Positions 18,540-27,408 of a stretch of DNA of 64,000 nucleotides are shown piece after piece. This DNA comes from JALYLC01 sp963743275 (GTDB lineage: Bacteria > Actinomycetota > Thermoleophilia > Gaiellales > JALYLC01). Each line of letters opens with the position of its first letter. Within the stretch, counting starts at the first letter, position 1. The stretch spans positions 434,001 to 498,000 of the forward strand of contig CAVUPB010000007.1 of the NCBI GenBank assembly GCA_963743275.1, read 5' to 3'. Position numbers and translations under genes: made by a program. A model generated the notes under the pieces. That model was not told the DNA's origin and ran no database searches. It saw only the letters and a program-made list of their open reading frames with translations.

Positions 18540-18989
18540 ATGGGCATGACACAGATTCACCACACCGGCCTGACCGTCTCGAACCTCGAGCGCTCGCTCG
18601 CGTTCTGGGGGGATGCGCTCGGCGGCGAGGTCGTCATGCAGCAGGACCGGCAGGGCGGCTACTTCGAGGCGATCGTCGGCGAGCACGGCGTGGACGTACG
18701 CACCATGCAGCTCGCGTTCGGCGACGCGGGCCAGCGGATCGAGCTGTTCGAGTTCCGCTCGCCGCGCGGGGGCCATGTCGCGGGCAGGACGGCGGACGTC
18801 GGCTTCGCGCACGTCTGCGTCGTCTGCGACGACGTCGACGCGATGCTCGCGCGGCTCGTCGCGGCCGGCGGCAGTGCCGTTTCGGAGCCCGTGGACGTCG
18901 ACACCGGCGTCAACGCCGGCGGTCGCGCCGTCTACGTGCGCGACCCCGACGGCCACACCGTCGAGCTCTTCACGCCACCGGCCCGCTGA
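18540..18989 (+). CDS. VOC-family (glyoxalase/dioxygenase-fold) protein
   Basis: 149 aa: HHTGLTVSNLERSLAFWGDALGG opens the first beta-alpha-beta-beta-beta module and FAHVCVVCDDVDAMLARLVAAGG the second. The metal-ligand pattern is His in IHHTG, Glu in IELFEF, His in FAHVCV and Glu in TVELF, so a mononuclear metal lyase, isomerase or dioxygenase is possible. RDPDGHTVELFTPP is the standard C-terminal motif. Start ATG 18540 or the second Met at 18546. It overlaps the next start (TGATG). Confidence 0.85.
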   Translation: MGMTQIHHTGLTVSNLERSLAFWGDALGGEVVMQQDRQGGYFEAIVGEHGVDVRTMQLAFGDAGQRIELFEFRSPRGGHVAGRTADVGFAHVCVVCDDVDAMLARLVAAGGSAVSEPVDVDTGVNAGGRAVYVRDPDGHTVELFTPPAR

Positions 18990-19720
18990 TGCCCTTCGAC
19001 CCGCTCGCCATCGCCTCGACGCCGTATGGCGCGCCGCTCGTGCCCGTGCTGCCGATCCGCATGCGCCGCACCGAGATCCTGACGGTCGTCTACCGCACCG
19101 ACCGCGACGCGGCCGACGCGCTCATCCCCGCCCCGCTGCGGCTCGCGGGCGACCTCTGTGTCGTGCACGTGTACCGCATGCACGACGCCGAGTGGTTCGG
19201 CGTCTACTGCGAGTCGGCCTTCCAGCTCCCGGTCGTCCTGCCCGACGGCAGCGCCGCCGTCTATTCGCCGTTCCTCGTGCTCGAGTCCGACGGCGCCGTG
19301 GCGGCGGGCCGCGAGCTCTACGGGCAGCCGAAGAAGTACGGGCAGGTGTCGCTCGCGCCGGACGGCGATCTGCTCGTCGGCCGCGTTGCGCGCAACGGCA
19401 TCGAGATCGCGACCGCGACGACGGTCTGGAAGCAGCGGCCGGCCGCCGGCGGGGAGCTCGAAGCGCTCGTCCCCGGCGCGGCCGTCAACGTGAACCTCCG
19501 GGTGCTGCCCGAGGACGGCTCGCGGGTGCGCCGCGAGCTCGTCGCGCGGGCGTTCGCGGACGTCGAGGAGCACGAGGCGTGGGTCGGCCCCGCGACGCTC
19601 GAGCTGCGTCCGAACGCCCAGGTGCCGGTGCATCTGCTGGCCGTGCGCGAGGTGGTGCTCGGCCTGCATCGCGTGCTCGACCTCTCGCTCCCGCCCGGGC
19701 ACGTCGTGCACCGCTACTAG
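18989..19720 (+). CDS. Acetoacetate-decarboxylase-family protein
   Basis: 243 aa. The family lysine pair that forms the Schiff base is seen in GRELYGQPKKYGQVSL (residues about 109-124), and EWFGVYCESAFQLPV and YSPFLVLESDGAVAAGREL match the beta-cone strands. True acetoacetate decarboxylases release CO2 from a beta-keto acid; many relatives in sugar or aromatic clusters act on other oxo acids, so the substrate is open. Co-directional and overlapping with the VOC gene. It ends 43 nt before the GntR regulator. Confidence 0.82.
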   Translation: MPFDPLAIASTPYGAPLVPVLPIRMRRTEILTVVYRTDRDAADALIPAPLRLAGDLCVVHVYRMHDAEWFGVYCESAFQLPVVLPDGSAAVYSPFLVLESDGAVAAGRELYGQPKKYGQVSLAPDGDLLVGRVARNGIEIATATTVWKQRPAAGGELEALVPGAAVNVNLRVLPEDGSRVRRELVARAFADVEEHEAWVGPATLELRPNAQVPVHLLAVREVVLGLHRVLDLSLPPGHVVHRY

Positions 19721-19763
19721 GAGCACTTGACGCGACGCGTGCTATAGCGTTGACTCCCGCAGC

Positions 19764-20435
19764 GTGGGAGCACCGGTCGAGCAATTCCCCGTCAGCGTCG
19801 CCGGCCGCGTCGCCGACCAGCTGCGCGATCTGATTCGCGAGGGCGCCTACCCGCCCGGCGCGCGGCTCGTCGAGCGCGCCATCGCGCGCGAGCTGGGCAC
19901 GAGCCACATCCCGGTGCGCGAGGCGCTCGCGCGGCTCGCCGAGGAGGGGCTGGTCGTGCGCCTGCCGCGGCGCGGCGCGCGCGTGGCCGAGCTCTCGCCG
20001 CGACTGCTCGACGAGATCTCGAGCGTGCGCGTGGTGCTCGAGCAGTTCGTCTGCGTGCGCGTGCTGGAGCGCTGGACGCCGTCGGCGGAGGCCGAGCTGA
20101 TGCGGCTCGCGCGGCGCATGACGACGTCTGCCGAGCGCGGCTCGACCAAGAGCGTGGGGGAGCTCGACGTCCGCTTCCACGAGGCGCTCTGGCAGCTCGC
20201 CGACCACGAGCTGCTGCTCGAGGTCGCGGCCGGCCTGCGCGGCCGCATCGAGCGCTTCCTGCGCGCCGCCAACGCCGCGCTCGCGCCCGAGGACCTGCGC
20301 CAGCACGCGCAGTCGCACGTCGAGCTCGTCGAGCTGCTGGCCGCGGGCGACCACGACGCCGTGGCCACGGCGATGCGCCGCCACATCGAGCTGGGCGCCG
20401 AGCGCGTGGCACGCGCGGAGGGGATCACCAGCTGA
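19764..20435 (+). CDS. GntR-family regulator with FCD ligand domain
   Basis: 223 aa. Residues 10-75 are the winged helix: VADQLRDLIREGAYPPGARLVERAIARELGTSHIPVREALARLAEEGLV. Residues 85-215 are the all-helical FCD domain with metal/ligand residues Asp and His in DVRFHEALW, His in QSHVEL and His in RRHIEL. FCD regulators usually sense a hydroxy or sugar acid and repress the adjacent catabolic genes. GTG start at 19764. The 43-nt gap before it holds the 8-bp palindrome GCTATAGC (19741-19748) and two TTGAC boxes (19727, 19750), possible operator parts. Confidence 0.88.
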   Translation: MGAPVEQFPVSVAGRVADQLRDLIREGAYPPGARLVERAIARELGTSHIPVREALARLAEEGLVVRLPRRGARVAELSPRLLDEISSVRVVLEQFVCVRVLERWTPSAEAELMRLARRMTTSAERGSTKSVGELDVRFHEALWQLADHELLLEVAAGLRGRIERFLRAANAALAPEDLRQHAQSHVELVELLAAGDHDAVATAMRRHIELGAERVARAEGITS

Positions 20436-20443
20436 CGCTCGTC

Positions 20444-21409
20444 GTGATCACCGATTCGGATCTCCCCTCGGCGGGCGTGGAGGAGGCGCTGCTCGAGGCG
20501 GCCGGCATCGGCGTCGAGCGCGCCGCCTGCCGCACCTCGGCGGAGGTCGCGGAGGCCGGCGCGGAGGCCGATGCCCTGATCGTGCAGTGGGCCCCGGTCG
20601 ACGCCGCGGCGCTCGCCGCGATGCCGCGCCTGCGCTTCATCTCGCGGCTCGGGATCGGCTACGACATGATCGACGTCGGCGCGGCCGCCGAGCGCGGCAT
20701 CGCCGTCGCGAACACGCCCGACTACTGCGTCGAGGAGGTCGTCGCCCACACGATCGCCCTCGTGCTCGCCTGCACGCGCGGCATCGTCGCGGGCGACCGC
20801 CAGGTGCGCGCCGGCGAGTGGGCCGTGGCCGCGCTCGCGCCGCCCGTGCGGCGGCCCTCGCAGGTCGGCCTCGGCGTGCTCGGGCTCGGCCGCATCGGCT
20901 CGCTCGTGGCCGCTGCGGCGCGCGCGCTCGGCTTCCGGGTGCTCGCGCACGATCCCGCCCACCCGGCGCGCAGCGTCCCGATGGACGAGGTGCTGGCGGC
21001 CGCCGACGTGCTCACGCTGCACCTGCCGCTCACGCCCGCGACCCACGGCCTGATCGACGCCGCGGCGCTCGAGCGGCTGCCGCGCGGCGCGATTCTCGTC
21101 AACACGAGCCGCGGGCCACTCGTCGACGAGGCCGCGCTCGCCGAGGCGCTGCGCAGCGGCCGGCTGGCGGGCGCCGCGCTCGACGTCTTCGAGCGCGAGC
21201 CGCTGCCGGCGGGCAGCCCGCTGCGCGACCTGCCGGGCGTCATCCTCTCGCCGCATGCCGCCTGGTACTCACCCGAGGCGCTAACCGACCTGCCCCGGCT
21301 GGCGACACAGCAGGTGATCGAGTTTCTGGCCGGCGCCGAGGTGCCGAACGTCGTCAACGCCCCCGCTCCCGCGGCGGCGATCCCAGCAAGGGGAGGACCC
21401 GATGGATGA
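20444..21409 (+). CDS. D-2-hydroxyacid dehydrogenase (CtBP/phosphoglycerate-dehydrogenase fold)
   Basis: 321 aa. The Rossmann motif GLGVLGLGRIGSLVAAA is near residue 145, catalytic Arg in LVNTSRGPLVDE, Glu in LDVFEREPLP, and His in ILSPHAAWYSPEA. It reduces a 2-oxo acid or oxidises a D-2-hydroxy acid with NAD(H). GTG 20444 is the first standard start after the GntR stop, but the frame is open through TLV before it. The 3' end overlaps the binding-protein start by 8 nt, so the two are translationally coupled. Confidence 0.88.
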   Translation: MITDSDLPSAGVEEALLEAAGIGVERAACRTSAEVAEAGAEADALIVQWAPVDAAALAAMPRLRFISRLGIGYDMIDVGAAAERGIAVANTPDYCVEEVVAHTIALVLACTRGIVAGDRQVRAGEWAVAALAPPVRRPSQVGLGVLGLGRIGSLVAAAARALGFRVLAHDPAHPARSVPMDEVLAAADVLTLHLPLTPATHGLIDAAALERLPRGAILVNTSRGPLVDEAALAEALRSGRLAGAALDVFEREPLPAGSPLRDLPGVILSPHAAWYSPEALTDLPRLATQQVIEFLAGAEVPNVVNAPAPAAAIPARGGPDG

Positions 21410-22760
21410 AGTGCAGGCGATGAACCGGCGCAGACTGCTCAAGCTGGCCGCGGGCGGCGCGGCCGCCGCGGGACTCGCGCCGATGCTCGGCGCCACGCCC
21501 GCGTCGGCGCGGTCGAGCGCGGGCAACATCAAGATGTGGTGGTGGGGCCAGCAGGAGGCCGTCGGCATCCAGACCTGGATGGACGACACGATCAAGAAGT
21601 TCAAGGCCCAGACCGGCTCGACCGTCTCGCCGACGCTCATGGACACCGCGAACGTGATCCCGCAGTTCACGAAGGCTGCGGCCGCGGGCAGCGTCCCCGA
21701 CGTGCAGTTCCTGTTCAACGGGATCTACCACATGGAGAACGTCTGGCTCGGCTACCTCAAGCCGCTCAACGGGCTCGTCTCCGCGGCCACGGTCAAGCAG
21801 GGCGGGGGCACGTCGCTCTCGACGTATCAGGGCAAGTCGTACCGCACGGGCTTCTACTCGCTCGCGTTCGGCGTGCAGTACAACAAGGAGCACTTCGACA
21901 AGGCGGGGCTCAACGCCGACTCGCCCCCGACCACGTGGGACGCGTTCATGAACGCGTGCGACAAGCTCAAGTCGAAGGGCTACATCCCGCTCGGCGGCGG
22001 CATCAAGGACGGATTCCTCGGCGAGTGGTGGCTCGTCAACTCGCTGACGCAGAATCTCAACAGCGCCGCCGACGCGCTCAACCTCTTCATCGGCAAGCTC
22101 GACTGGCGCTCGCCCAAGTACCACGAGCACTGGGTCAAGCTGCAGGAGCTGTACGACCACAAGTACTGGAACGACGACGTCAACTCCCTCAGCCTGTATC
22201 AGGGCATCCAGCTCTACAACACGGGCAAGGCGTCGATGGCGCTGAACAACACGCCCGCGCTGCCCGACTCGCAGAAGAAGCTCGGCAAGGACGTCGTCGG
22301 CTTCATGAAGCTGCCGACGTTCGGCAAGGGCAAGATGGCGCCGTTCCCGATCGTCGACACCCAGGGCTTCGGCATTCCCAGCAAGGCCAAGGATCCGGCG
22401 ACGGCCGCGAAGTTCATCGACTTCATGCACTCCCCGGAGCGCCTGAAGGCCTACTGGACGCTGTCGCAGCAGATCCCGGCCGACGCCCGCTTCGACCCGA
22501 GCATCATCAACAACCCGCTCGTCAAGTCGACGTACAAGAAGTTCATCCAGGCGAAGCACAACGTCTACATCGCCGACCTCATGCCCGGCCTCTTCTGGAC
22601 CGACGCGATGTTCGTCATCTCGCAGAAGATCCTGGGCGGCAACATGAAGGGCTCGCAGTCGGGCGACTACGCCGACAAGATCACGCAGAAGTGGAAGAAG
22701 CAGAATCCCGACGAGGTCAAGCACTACACGACCTGGGGCAAGGATCTGAAGACCGCGTGA
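21402..22760 (+). CDS. ABC importer substrate-binding protein, sugar type, Tat-exported
   Basis: 452 aa. NRRRLLKLAAGGAAAAGLAP is a twin-arginine signal with a likely cleavage at ASA-R; there is no lipobox Cys. The mature part has the family-1 (carbohydrate) binding-protein pattern: IKMWWWGQQEA, VIPQFTKAAAAGSVPDVQF, the hinge strands and a Trp-rich ligand region (EWWLVNS, FWTDAMF). Good Shine-Dalgarno GGGGAGG before ATG 21402. It is followed by two permeases. The substrate is unknown; neighbours suggest a sugar or sugar acid. Confidence 0.9.
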   Translation: MDEVQAMNRRRLLKLAAGGAAAAGLAPMLGATPASARSSAGNIKMWWWGQQEAVGIQTWMDDTIKKFKAQTGSTVSPTLMDTANVIPQFTKAAAAGSVPDVQFLFNGIYHMENVWLGYLKPLNGLVSAATVKQGGGTSLSTYQGKSYRTGFYSLAFGVQYNKEHFDKAGLNADSPPTTWDAFMNACDKLKSKGYIPLGGGIKDGFLGEWWLVNSLTQNLNSAADALNLFIGKLDWRSPKYHEHWVKLQELYDHKYWNDDVNSLSLYQGIQLYNTGKASMALNNTPALPDSQKKLGKDVVGFMKLPTFGKGKMAPFPIVDTQGFGIPSKAKDPATAAKFIDFMHSPERLKAYWTLSQQIPADARFDPSIINNPLVKSTYKKFIQAKHNVYIADLMPGLFWTDAMFVISQKILGGNMKGSQSGDYADKITQKWKKQNPDEVKHYTTWGKDLKTA

Positions 22761-22794
22761 CCGCACGGCTCGAGCCGCGGACGGGGAAACGCCG

Positions 22795-23673
22795 ATGGTG
22801 AGGGTGCGGCCGTGGGTGCCGTACCTCTACTGCGCGCCGCTGGTGGCGCTCCTGGCGTTCATCTTCGGCTACCCGGTGGTCAAGGTCGTCGACTTCTCGA
22901 CGCGCCTCGTCCGCGGCTCGAGCGGGCCCTTCATCGGGCTCGACAACTACCGCAACGCGCTCGACGACCCGACGTTCCGGAACGCCGCGCGCCACAGCGC
23001 GACGCTGCTCCTGGCGGTGCCGATCCTGCTCGCGATCTCCGTCTTCGTGTCGGTGATGCTGTACGAGCAGGTGCGGGGCTGGCGCATCTACCGCAGCGTG
23101 ATCTTCCTGCCCTACATCCTCGCCGTGCCGGTCGTGGGCATCGTCGCCAGCTACATGTTCACGCTCCACGGCGTCGTCAACGACCTGCTCGCGAAGGTCG
23201 GCCTCAGGTCGCTGGCGATCGACTGGATCGGCAGCGAGCACTACGCGCTCATGACCGTGCTGATCGTGATCGTGTGGCGCGAGGTCGGCTTCGGCATCGT
23301 GCTCTTCCTGGCGCGCCTCATGAGCCTCGACGACGCGCCGCTCGAGGCCGCGCGCATCGACGGCGCGAGCTGGTGGCAGCGCCTCTGGCACGTGATCCTG
23401 CCCGAGTTGCGCGGCACGATCGAGTTCTACGTCGTGATCGCCGCCACCACGGTGCTCGCATTCGCGTTCGCGTACGTGTGGACGCTGACCCAGGGCGGGC
23501 CGGGCGACGCCACGACCACCCTCGAGGTCTACATCTACAACACGGGCGAGGTGCAGTCGCTGCCCGGGCAGGCCGCCGCGGTCGCGACGATGCTGCTCGT
23601 GGTGATGTGCCCGTTCATCGCGCTGCTCTTCTGGGTGCGGCGCCGCGCCTCGCGCGCCGAGGCGATGCCGTGA
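22795..23673 (+). CDS. Sugar ABC transporter permease, MalF/UgpA type
   Basis: 292 aa with six membrane helices (first: YLYCAPLVALLAFIFGYPVV). The ATPase-coupling EAA loop reads EAARIDGASWWQRLWHVILPEL at about residue 183. It starts at ATG 22795, 34 nt after the binding-protein gene, and its stop overlaps the next permease by 4 nt. No ATPase gene is present in the cluster. Actinobacterial sugar importers often share one MsiK-type ATPase encoded elsewhere. Confidence 0.9.
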   Translation: MVRVRPWVPYLYCAPLVALLAFIFGYPVVKVVDFSTRLVRGSSGPFIGLDNYRNALDDPTFRNAARHSATLLLAVPILLAISVFVSVMLYEQVRGWRIYRSVIFLPYILAVPVVGIVASYMFTLHGVVNDLLAKVGLRSLAIDWIGSEHYALMTVLIVIVWREVGFGIVLFLARLMSLDDAPLEAARIDGASWWQRLWHVILPELRGTIEFYVVIAATTVLAFAFAYVWTLTQGGPGDATTTLEVYIYNTGEVQSLPGQAAAVATMLLVVMCPFIALLFWVRRRASRAEAMP

Positions 23674-24524
23674 GCGTCGCGGCCGGGCGTATAGCACGCC
23701 GCCGCCGGCGCCTCGCCAACCTGCCGCACCACGTCGTGCTCGTCGGCGCGACGCTGCTCGCCTTCGGCCCGGTCCTGTTCATGCTCATGACCGCGCTCAA
23801 GACCGACAAGCAGTACCTGGACGACACGCTCGGGCCGCCCTGGCCGCTCTCGTTCGGCAACTTCCGCGAGGCGCTGCACGGCGGCGACTTCTTCATCTGG
23901 CTCAAGAACTCCGCGATCATGACGTTCGGCTCGGTGATCGTCTCGACGCTCGCGGCCGCGCTGTGCGCGTTCGCGATCGCGCGCATGCGCTTCCGCGGCC
24001 AGAACCTCCTGCTCGCGGTCAACATCGCATTGCTGGTGGTGCCGCCGGTCGTCCTCCTGATCCCGCTCTTCGTCGAGTACGTCGACACCGGCCTGGTCAG
24101 CACCTACCGCGGCGTGATCATCATCTACGCCGGCCTCACGGCGCCGTTCTCGGTCTACCTGCTGACGAGCTTCTTCCGCACGATCCCGGACGAGCTGCTC
24201 GAGTCGGCGATGGCCGACGGCGCGTCGCATTTCCGCCTGCTGTGGCAGATCGTCGCGCCGCTCTCGGCCCCCGCCTTCGTCACGCTCGTGGTCGTCAATG
24301 CGCTGTGGGTCTGGAACGAGCTGCTGATCGCGCTCGTGTTCCTGCCCGAGGACCGGCTGAAGACGCTGATGGTGGGCATCACCGTCTTCCAGGGCCGCTA
24401 TGCGCTCGACGTGCCGGTGCTGATGGCGGGGATGCTGCTCGCCTCGGTGCCCATGCTGGTCCTGTACCTGATCGGGCAGCGCTTCTTCATCCGCGGCCTC
24501 ACCGCGGGCGCAATCAAGGGATAG
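23670..24524 (+). CDS. Sugar ABC transporter permease, MalG/UgpE type
   Basis: 284 aa from GTG 23670, which overlaps the previous stop (GTGA). Six membrane segments with the EAA-type loop ESAMADGASHFRLLWQIVAPL near residue 180. N-terminal NLPHHVVLVGATLLAFGPVLFMLMTALK and C-terminal GQRFFIRGLTAGAIKG are standard for this subunit. It pairs with the upstream MalF-type permease to form the channel. An 8-nt gap with GGAGGGGAG leads into the next gene. Confidence 0.9.
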   Translation: MSVAAGRIARRRRRLANLPHHVVLVGATLLAFGPVLFMLMTALKTDKQYLDDTLGPPWPLSFGNFREALHGGDFFIWLKNSAIMTFGSVIVSTLAAALCAFAIARMRFRGQNLLLAVNIALLVVPPVVLLIPLFVEYVDTGLVSTYRGVIIIYAGLTAPFSVYLLTSFFRTIPDELLESAMADGASHFRLLWQIVAPLSAPAFVTLVVVNALWVWNELLIALVFLPEDRLKTLMVGITVFQGRYALDVPVLMAGMLLASVPMLVLYLIGQRFFIRGLTAGAIKG

Positions 24525-24532
24525 GAGGGGAG

Positions 24533-25324
24533 ATGCGCCGCTTCGAGGGCAAGGGCGTGATCGTCACGGGAGCCGGCCGCGGCATCGGACAGGCCACGGC
24601 GCAGCGCTTCGCGTCGGAGGGCGCGGACGTGATGCTGATCGGCCGCACGCCGCTGCCGCTCGAGCAGACGGCCGCGCTCATCAAGGCCGAGGGCGGCAGC
24701 GCGTGGGAGCACCCCACGGACGTGTGCGACGCCGCCGAGGTGCGCGGCGCGGTGGCCGCCGCGCGGGCGCGCTGGGGCGGGCGCATCGACGTGCTCGTCA
24801 ACAACGCCGGCATCGACGACGAGACGCCGTTCCTCGAGATGACCGAGGAGAAGTGGCGCGCCGTCGTCGACACGAACCTGACCGGGCCGTTCCTGATGTC
24901 GCGCGCCGTGGCACCGGAGATGGTGCGTGTCGGCGCGGGCGTGATCCTCCACAACGCGTCGATCGACGCCTCGGGCGGCGACGGCCCGTTCGCCAGCTAC
25001 AACGCCTCGAAGGCCGGGTTGCTCGGGCTCAATCGCACGATGGCGCTCGAGCTCGGCCCGCACGGCATCCGCGTCAACTGCGTCAGCCCGGGCTTCACGC
25101 ACACCGACATGACGGAGCGCGCGGTCGGCCCCGCGATGATGGGCTACCTCAACGGCCAGTTCGCGCGCGTGCCCATGCGCCGGCTCGTGCGGCCGTCCGA
25201 GATCGCGGCGGCCTTCGCGTTCCTCGCCTCCGACGACGCCTCCGGCATCACGGGCATCGATCTCACCGTGGACTGCGGGCTGACCGCGAACTGGTTCATC
25301 CTCGAGACGCTGCCCGAGCTGTGA
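24533..25324 (+). CDS. SDR-family oxidoreductase (second in catabolic cluster)
   Basis: 263 aa: TGAGRGIG at residues 13-20, NNAG at about 88-91, Ser in HNASIDASG, Tyr and Lys in YNASKAG, and PGFTHTDM after it. The C-terminal ITGIDLTVDCGL is the usual end of the fold. Cofactor preference is unclear, but a basic ATAQRF after the Gly motif leaves NADP open. Strong Shine-Dalgarno before ATG 24533. Its stop overlaps the next GTG start. It shares little with the first SDR beyond the motifs, so the two probably act on different alcohols. Confidence 0.9.
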   Translation: MRRFEGKGVIVTGAGRGIGQATAQRFASEGADVMLIGRTPLPLEQTAALIKAEGGSAWEHPTDVCDAAEVRGAVAAARARWGGRIDVLVNNAGIDDETPFLEMTEEKWRAVVDTNLTGPFLMSRAVAPEMVRVGAGVILHNASIDASGGDGPFASYNASKAGLLGLNRTMALELGPHGIRVNCVSPGFTHTDMTERAVGPAMMGYLNGQFARVPMRRLVRPSEIAAAFAFLASDDASGITGIDLTVDCGLTANWFILETLPEL

Positions 25325-26331
25325 CCCGGGCCTGCGAGGTCGTCGAAGGCGAGCGGTCCGGCTGGCACGCGATCACGCTGCGCAACGGCTGCATCGAGGT
25401 CACGGTGCTGCCGCACAAGGGCTGCGACATCTACGAGTTCCGCGACCGCTCGACCGGCGTCGACGTGCTCTTCAAGTCGCCCTGGGGCCTGCAGCCGCCG
25501 GGCTCGCCGCCGCGCGAGGGCTGGGGCGGCATGGAGTTCCTGGCCAACTACGAGGGCGGCTGGCAGGAGCTCCTGCCGAGCTGCAACGACCCGTGCAGCT
25601 ACCGCGGCGTCGACCTGCCGTTCCACGGCGAGGTCGCGCTCAAGGGCTGGGACGTCTCCGTGGCCGCCGAGGGCGAGGACGCCGTCGAGCTCGTCGGCCG
25701 CGTCGCCTGCCAGCGCACGCCGTTCGCGCTCGAGCGGCGCATGCGCCTCGAGCGGGGGCGGCCCGTCCTGACGCTGCACGAGCGCGTCGAGAACGTCTCG
25801 CTCGAGCCGCACCATCTCGTCTGGGGCCACCACTGCGTCGTGGGCGCGCCGTTCCTGGAGGCGGGCTGCCGGCTGCACGCGCCGGTGCAGACGATCGTGA
25901 CGCTGCCCGAGGCGTGGGAGGACACGGCCCGCCTGGCGCCGGGGCAGCGCGAGCCGTGGCCGCACGCGCTGCTGCGCGACGGCGGGCGCGCCGATCTGCG
26001 CGAGATTCCGGGCCCGGAGTGCGGCTCGCACGACGACGTCTTCCTGACCGGCCTCGACGACGGGACGATCGCGGTCGAGAACCCGCGCCTCGGCCGCACC
26101 TTCCGATTGGGCTTCGACCGCTCGCTCTTCCGCTGGCTGTGCACGTGGCAGCCCTACGGCGGCGCCCACGCGTTTCCGCTCGCGGGCTCCTACGCGCTCG
26201 GCATCGAGCCGTGGGTCGCGTCCGGCAACCTCGAGCAGGCGGTCGCGGCGGGCGAGGCGATCGAGCTCGCGGGCGGCGCCGTGCTCGAGACGACCCTGAC
26301 CGCCGCCATCGAGGGAGGACCCGTCGCATGA
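25321..26331 (+). CDS. DUF4432-like aldose-1-epimerase-fold protein
   Basis: 336 aa from GTG 25321 (GTGA overlap). The whole length reads as a galactose-mutarotase-type beta-sandwich: ITLRNGCIEVTVLPHKGCDIYEFRDRSTG at the start, GMEFLANYEGGWQELLPS, the FHGEVALKGW strand, LVWGHHCVVGAPFLEAG with His residues in the usual catalytic position, and LCTWQPYGGAHAFPLAGSYALGIEPW. DUF4432 proteins occur in sugar catabolic operons, presumably as epimerases or isomerases. This supports a carbohydrate-derived substrate. Precise reaction unknown. Confidence 0.75.
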   Translation: MTRACEVVEGERSGWHAITLRNGCIEVTVLPHKGCDIYEFRDRSTGVDVLFKSPWGLQPPGSPPREGWGGMEFLANYEGGWQELLPSCNDPCSYRGVDLPFHGEVALKGWDVSVAAEGEDAVELVGRVACQRTPFALERRMRLERGRPVLTLHERVENVSLEPHHLVWGHHCVVGAPFLEAGCRLHAPVQTIVTLPEAWEDTARLAPGQREPWPHALLRDGGRADLREIPGPECGSHDDVFLTGLDDGTIAVENPRLGRTFRLGFDRSLFRWLCTWQPYGGAHAFPLAGSYALGIEPWVASGNLEQAVAAGEAIELAGGAVLETTLTAAIEGGPVA

Positions 26332-27362
26332 GAGCTGCCCGCGTACTCGAGGCCGTCGGCTGCGACGCGTTCGTCGCCTCCGACCCGTTCACGGTCGCCT
26401 GGCTGACCGGCTTTGCCGCGGACGAGACGTGGGGGCCGAACCCGTTCGCCGCGCCGCCGCTCGCGGTCGTGCGCTCCGACGCCTCCGTCGTTGCGATCGT
26501 GAGCGAGGACGAGGTCGCGTCCGTGTTCGCAGGCGGCGACTGCGAGGTCGTCGCCTACGAGGGCTTCACGCTGGGGCCGCTCGACGTCTTCGCCGGTCGC
26601 GGCGCGGCGCTCGCCTCACTCGGCCTGCGCGGCCGTGTGGCGGTCGAGGACGAGGCCCTGAATCGGGACGCCATCGTGGCCGACGCGCACGCGCTGCGGC
26701 TGCTGCGGGCGGTCAAGGACGGCGACGAGATCGCCCGTATCCGCGCCGCGATCGGCATCTGCGACGCAGGTCAGGCGGCCGCGCGCACCGCCCTGCGCGG
26801 CGGCGTCAGCGAGCTCGAGGCCTGGGGCGCAGTCCAGAATGCGATGGAGGTCGCGGCCGGCGAGCGCCTCGCGCTGCTCTGCGACTTCGCGACGGGCGAG
26901 CGCACGGCAGAGATCGGCGGGCCGCCCGGCCCGCGCGTCGTGGCCGACGGCGACCTCGCGATCGTCGACCTCGTGCCGCGCCTGGCCGGCTACTTCGGCG
27001 ACTCGTGCGCGACGATCGCGGTCGGCGACGTCCCCGCCGCCGTGCGCTCGGCGCACGCGCGCTGCAGCGAGGCGCTCGAGCGCGGCCTCGCGGCGATCGC
27101 TCCCGGGATGGTCGCGGGCGACCTCGACGCGCTCGTGCGCGCGGGTCTCGACTACCCGCACCACAGCGGCCACGGCGTCGGCGTCTCTCCCCACGAGGAG
27201 CCGCGCATCGTGCCGGGCGGCGAGACGGTGCTCGCTCCCGGCATGCTCGTCGCGCTCGAGCCCGGGACGTATCCCGGGCCGTGGGGCATGCGGGTCGAGC
27301 GCGTCGCGCTCGTCACCGAGACGGGCTGCGAGATCCTGAGCGCGCACGATCTTTCGCTCTGA
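26328..27362 (+). CDS. M24-family (Xaa-Pro aminopeptidase/creatinase-like) hydrolase
   Basis: 344 aa from ATG 26328 (ATGA overlap). Two domains: a creatinase-N-like part (residues 1-125) and a pita-bread catalytic part. The dinuclear metal ligands are visible: Asp214 in AIVDLV, Asp225 in YFGDSC, His282 in SGHGVG, Glu311 in ALEPGTY and Glu324 in MRVERV. It would cleave Xaa-Pro peptides or another C-N bond. As the last gene of a sugar-type cluster it is unusual and may act on an amide of the imported compound. It ends 46 nt before the flavin reductase. Confidence 0.82.
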   Translation: MRAARVLEAVGCDAFVASDPFTVAWLTGFAADETWGPNPFAAPPLAVVRSDASVVAIVSEDEVASVFAGGDCEVVAYEGFTLGPLDVFAGRGAALASLGLRGRVAVEDEALNRDAIVADAHALRLLRAVKDGDEIARIRAAIGICDAGQAAARTALRGGVSELEAWGAVQNAMEVAAGERLALLCDFATGERTAEIGGPPGPRVVADGDLAIVDLVPRLAGYFGDSCATIAVGDVPAAVRSAHARCSEALERGLAAIAPGMVAGDLDALVRAGLDYPHHSGHGVGVSPHEEPRIVPGGETVLAPGMLVALEPGTYPGPWGMRVERVALVTETGCEILSAHDLSL

Positions 27363-27408
27363 GCGTCGAGGTGGGACAAAACGGTCGCCAGCCGTATGCT
27401 TGCGGGCG

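Noticed and set aside
19741..19755. sigma-70 promoter TTGACG with TATAGC for the GntR gene
   Set aside because: The hexamers are only about 10 nt apart, too close for a -35/-10 pair.
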